Shown: in pieces, positions 63,355 to 64,000 of the stretch
How positions within the stretch are numbered: the stretch's first letter is position 1
Layout: the number at the start of each line of letters is the position of its first letter
Source: Acerihabitans sp015654925
GTDB lineage: Bacteria > Pseudomonadota > Gammaproteobacteria > Enterobacterales > Enterobacteriaceae
Assembly (NCBI RefSeq): GCF_047324175.1
Contig: NZ_CP178732.1
Coordinates: 3,906,001 to 3,970,000 of the forward strand
Length of the DNA stretch: 64,000 bases
Direction of reading: 5' to 3'
Position numbers and translations under genes: made by a program
Notes under the pieces: model-generated
Told to the model about the DNA's origin: nothing
Databases searched by the model: none
The model's input: only the letters and a program-made list of their open reading frames with translations

Positions 63355-63456
63355 CGGGTCACTTATCATCAAAAAAGAAAATCGTTGCGCATTATAGCTA
63401 ATCGCGGGCCATTGTCATAAAGTTGGCCCAAGAGAAATATCCGGCAGGGAGGCAAA

Positions 63457-64000
63457 ATGGTGAGTCTGGCGCGGTTATATATTCATCCGGTGAAATCAAT
63501 GCGCGGCTTGCAGGTTTCCCATGCGTTGGTCGATGCCGCAGGACTGGCGTTCGACCGGGTATTCATGATTACCGAAACGGACGGGACCTTTATCACCGCG
63601 CGCCAATACCCGCAAATGGTCCTGTTCACCCCGGTAATGATACAAAACGGCCTGCACCTGGGCGCGCCCGATGGCCAAAGCGCCACGGTGCGGTTCGCCG
63701 ATTTTGCCGCCGACGGCCACCCTACAGAAGTATGGGGCAATCATTTTACCGCGTATACGGCTCCCGAGGCCATCAATAACTGGTTAAGCGGTTATTTTGA
63801 TCGCCCGGTGCAGCTGCGCTGGACCGGCGAACGCACCACCCGGCGGGTGAAATCCCTGCCGGAAATACCGCTGTCATTCGCCGACGGATATCCCTTCCTG
63901 CTCATCGGCGAGGCTTCGTTTCTCGATGTGCAAAAACGCTGCCCCGCCGGTATTAAGCTGGCCCAGTTCCGGCCGAATCTGGTCGTGAGCGGCACCGCCG
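63457..64000 (+). CDS. ycbX: MOSC-domain N-hydroxylated-base reductase YcbX, 3' end outside window
   Basis: 181 visible residues. YIHPVKSMRGLQVSHALVD, FDRVFMITETDGTFITARQYPQM and the MOSC region start (LSFADGYPFLLIGEASFLDV) match YcbX, which detoxifies N-hydroxylated bases with molybdenum cofactor and CysJ. GGGAGG six bases before ATG. Confidence 0.96.
   Translation, partial: MVSLARLYIHPVKSMRGLQVSHALVDAAGLAFDRVFMITETDGTFITARQYPQMVLFTPVMIQNGLHLGAPDGQSATVRFADFAADGHPTEVWGNHFTAYTAPEAINNWLSGYFDRPVQLRWTGERTTRRVKSLPEIPLSFADGYPFLLIGEASFLDVQKRCPAGIKLAQFRPNLVVSGTA

Overview
The window is chromosomal DNA of a member of the Enterobacterales. The gene order uvrY-uvrC-pgsA-glyW-cysT-leuZ, the blocks wrbA-yccJ and yccA-tusE-acyP-rlmI-hspQ-yccU-yccT-mgsA-helD-yccF-yccS-sxy-sulA-ompA-matP-lonB-fabA-rmf-pqiCBA-uup-rlmL-ycbX, and the protein sequences all match the E. 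coli group. Mobile-element relics between the core blocks and a shortened rut operon suggest a Sodalis/Brenneria-like genome, but that genus-level placement is inference.

1-15.7 kb: most of a lambdoid prophage, cut by the window start and bounded by leuZ. Minus-strand (right/late) order: cro, YmfL-like, a small hypothetical gene, DUF4222, replication gene with an internal origin, small regulators, a 1031-residue triple-domain DNA-modification protein, RusA, DUF968, Q, an unknown gene, tRNA-Pro, holin, SAR endolysin. Plus strand: CI repressor, a PL-type promoter with a 32-residue membrane peptide, then DUF2303, exonuclease, DUF4224 and integrase. In the rex position downstream of cI lies an opposing three-gene unit: two tiny proline-rich peptides flanking a two-TM protein. 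Operator sites, promoters and a five-unit iteron origin can be read directly.

15.7-21 kb: tRNA cluster, pgsA, uvrC, uvrY, yecF, a GlpM-family gene and a small lipoprotein. 21-27.5 kb: accessory region with two AraC regulators, a UmuD-like protein lacking its catalytic dyad, an IS3-family transposase relic, a phage methylase pseudogene, and the end of a P2-like prophage (gpU pseudogene, ogr) next to tRNA-Lys(CUU).

28-39 kb: rutABCD (rutEFG absent) behind a sigma54 promoter, DUF1883 protein, a Leu-rich membrane peptide, ymdF, wrbA, yccJ, a semialdehyde dehydrogenase, an Hha-family gene, iraP, and nac, also with a sigma54 promoter. Two nitrogen-control-type promoters about 10 kb apart suggest pyrimidine breakdown and nac respond together to nitrogen limitation.

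39-64 kb: tRNA-Ser(UGA) and conserved housekeeping genes in standard order, including the LexA-boxed sulA, ompA with its promoter and terminator, and rmf, ending inside ycbX.
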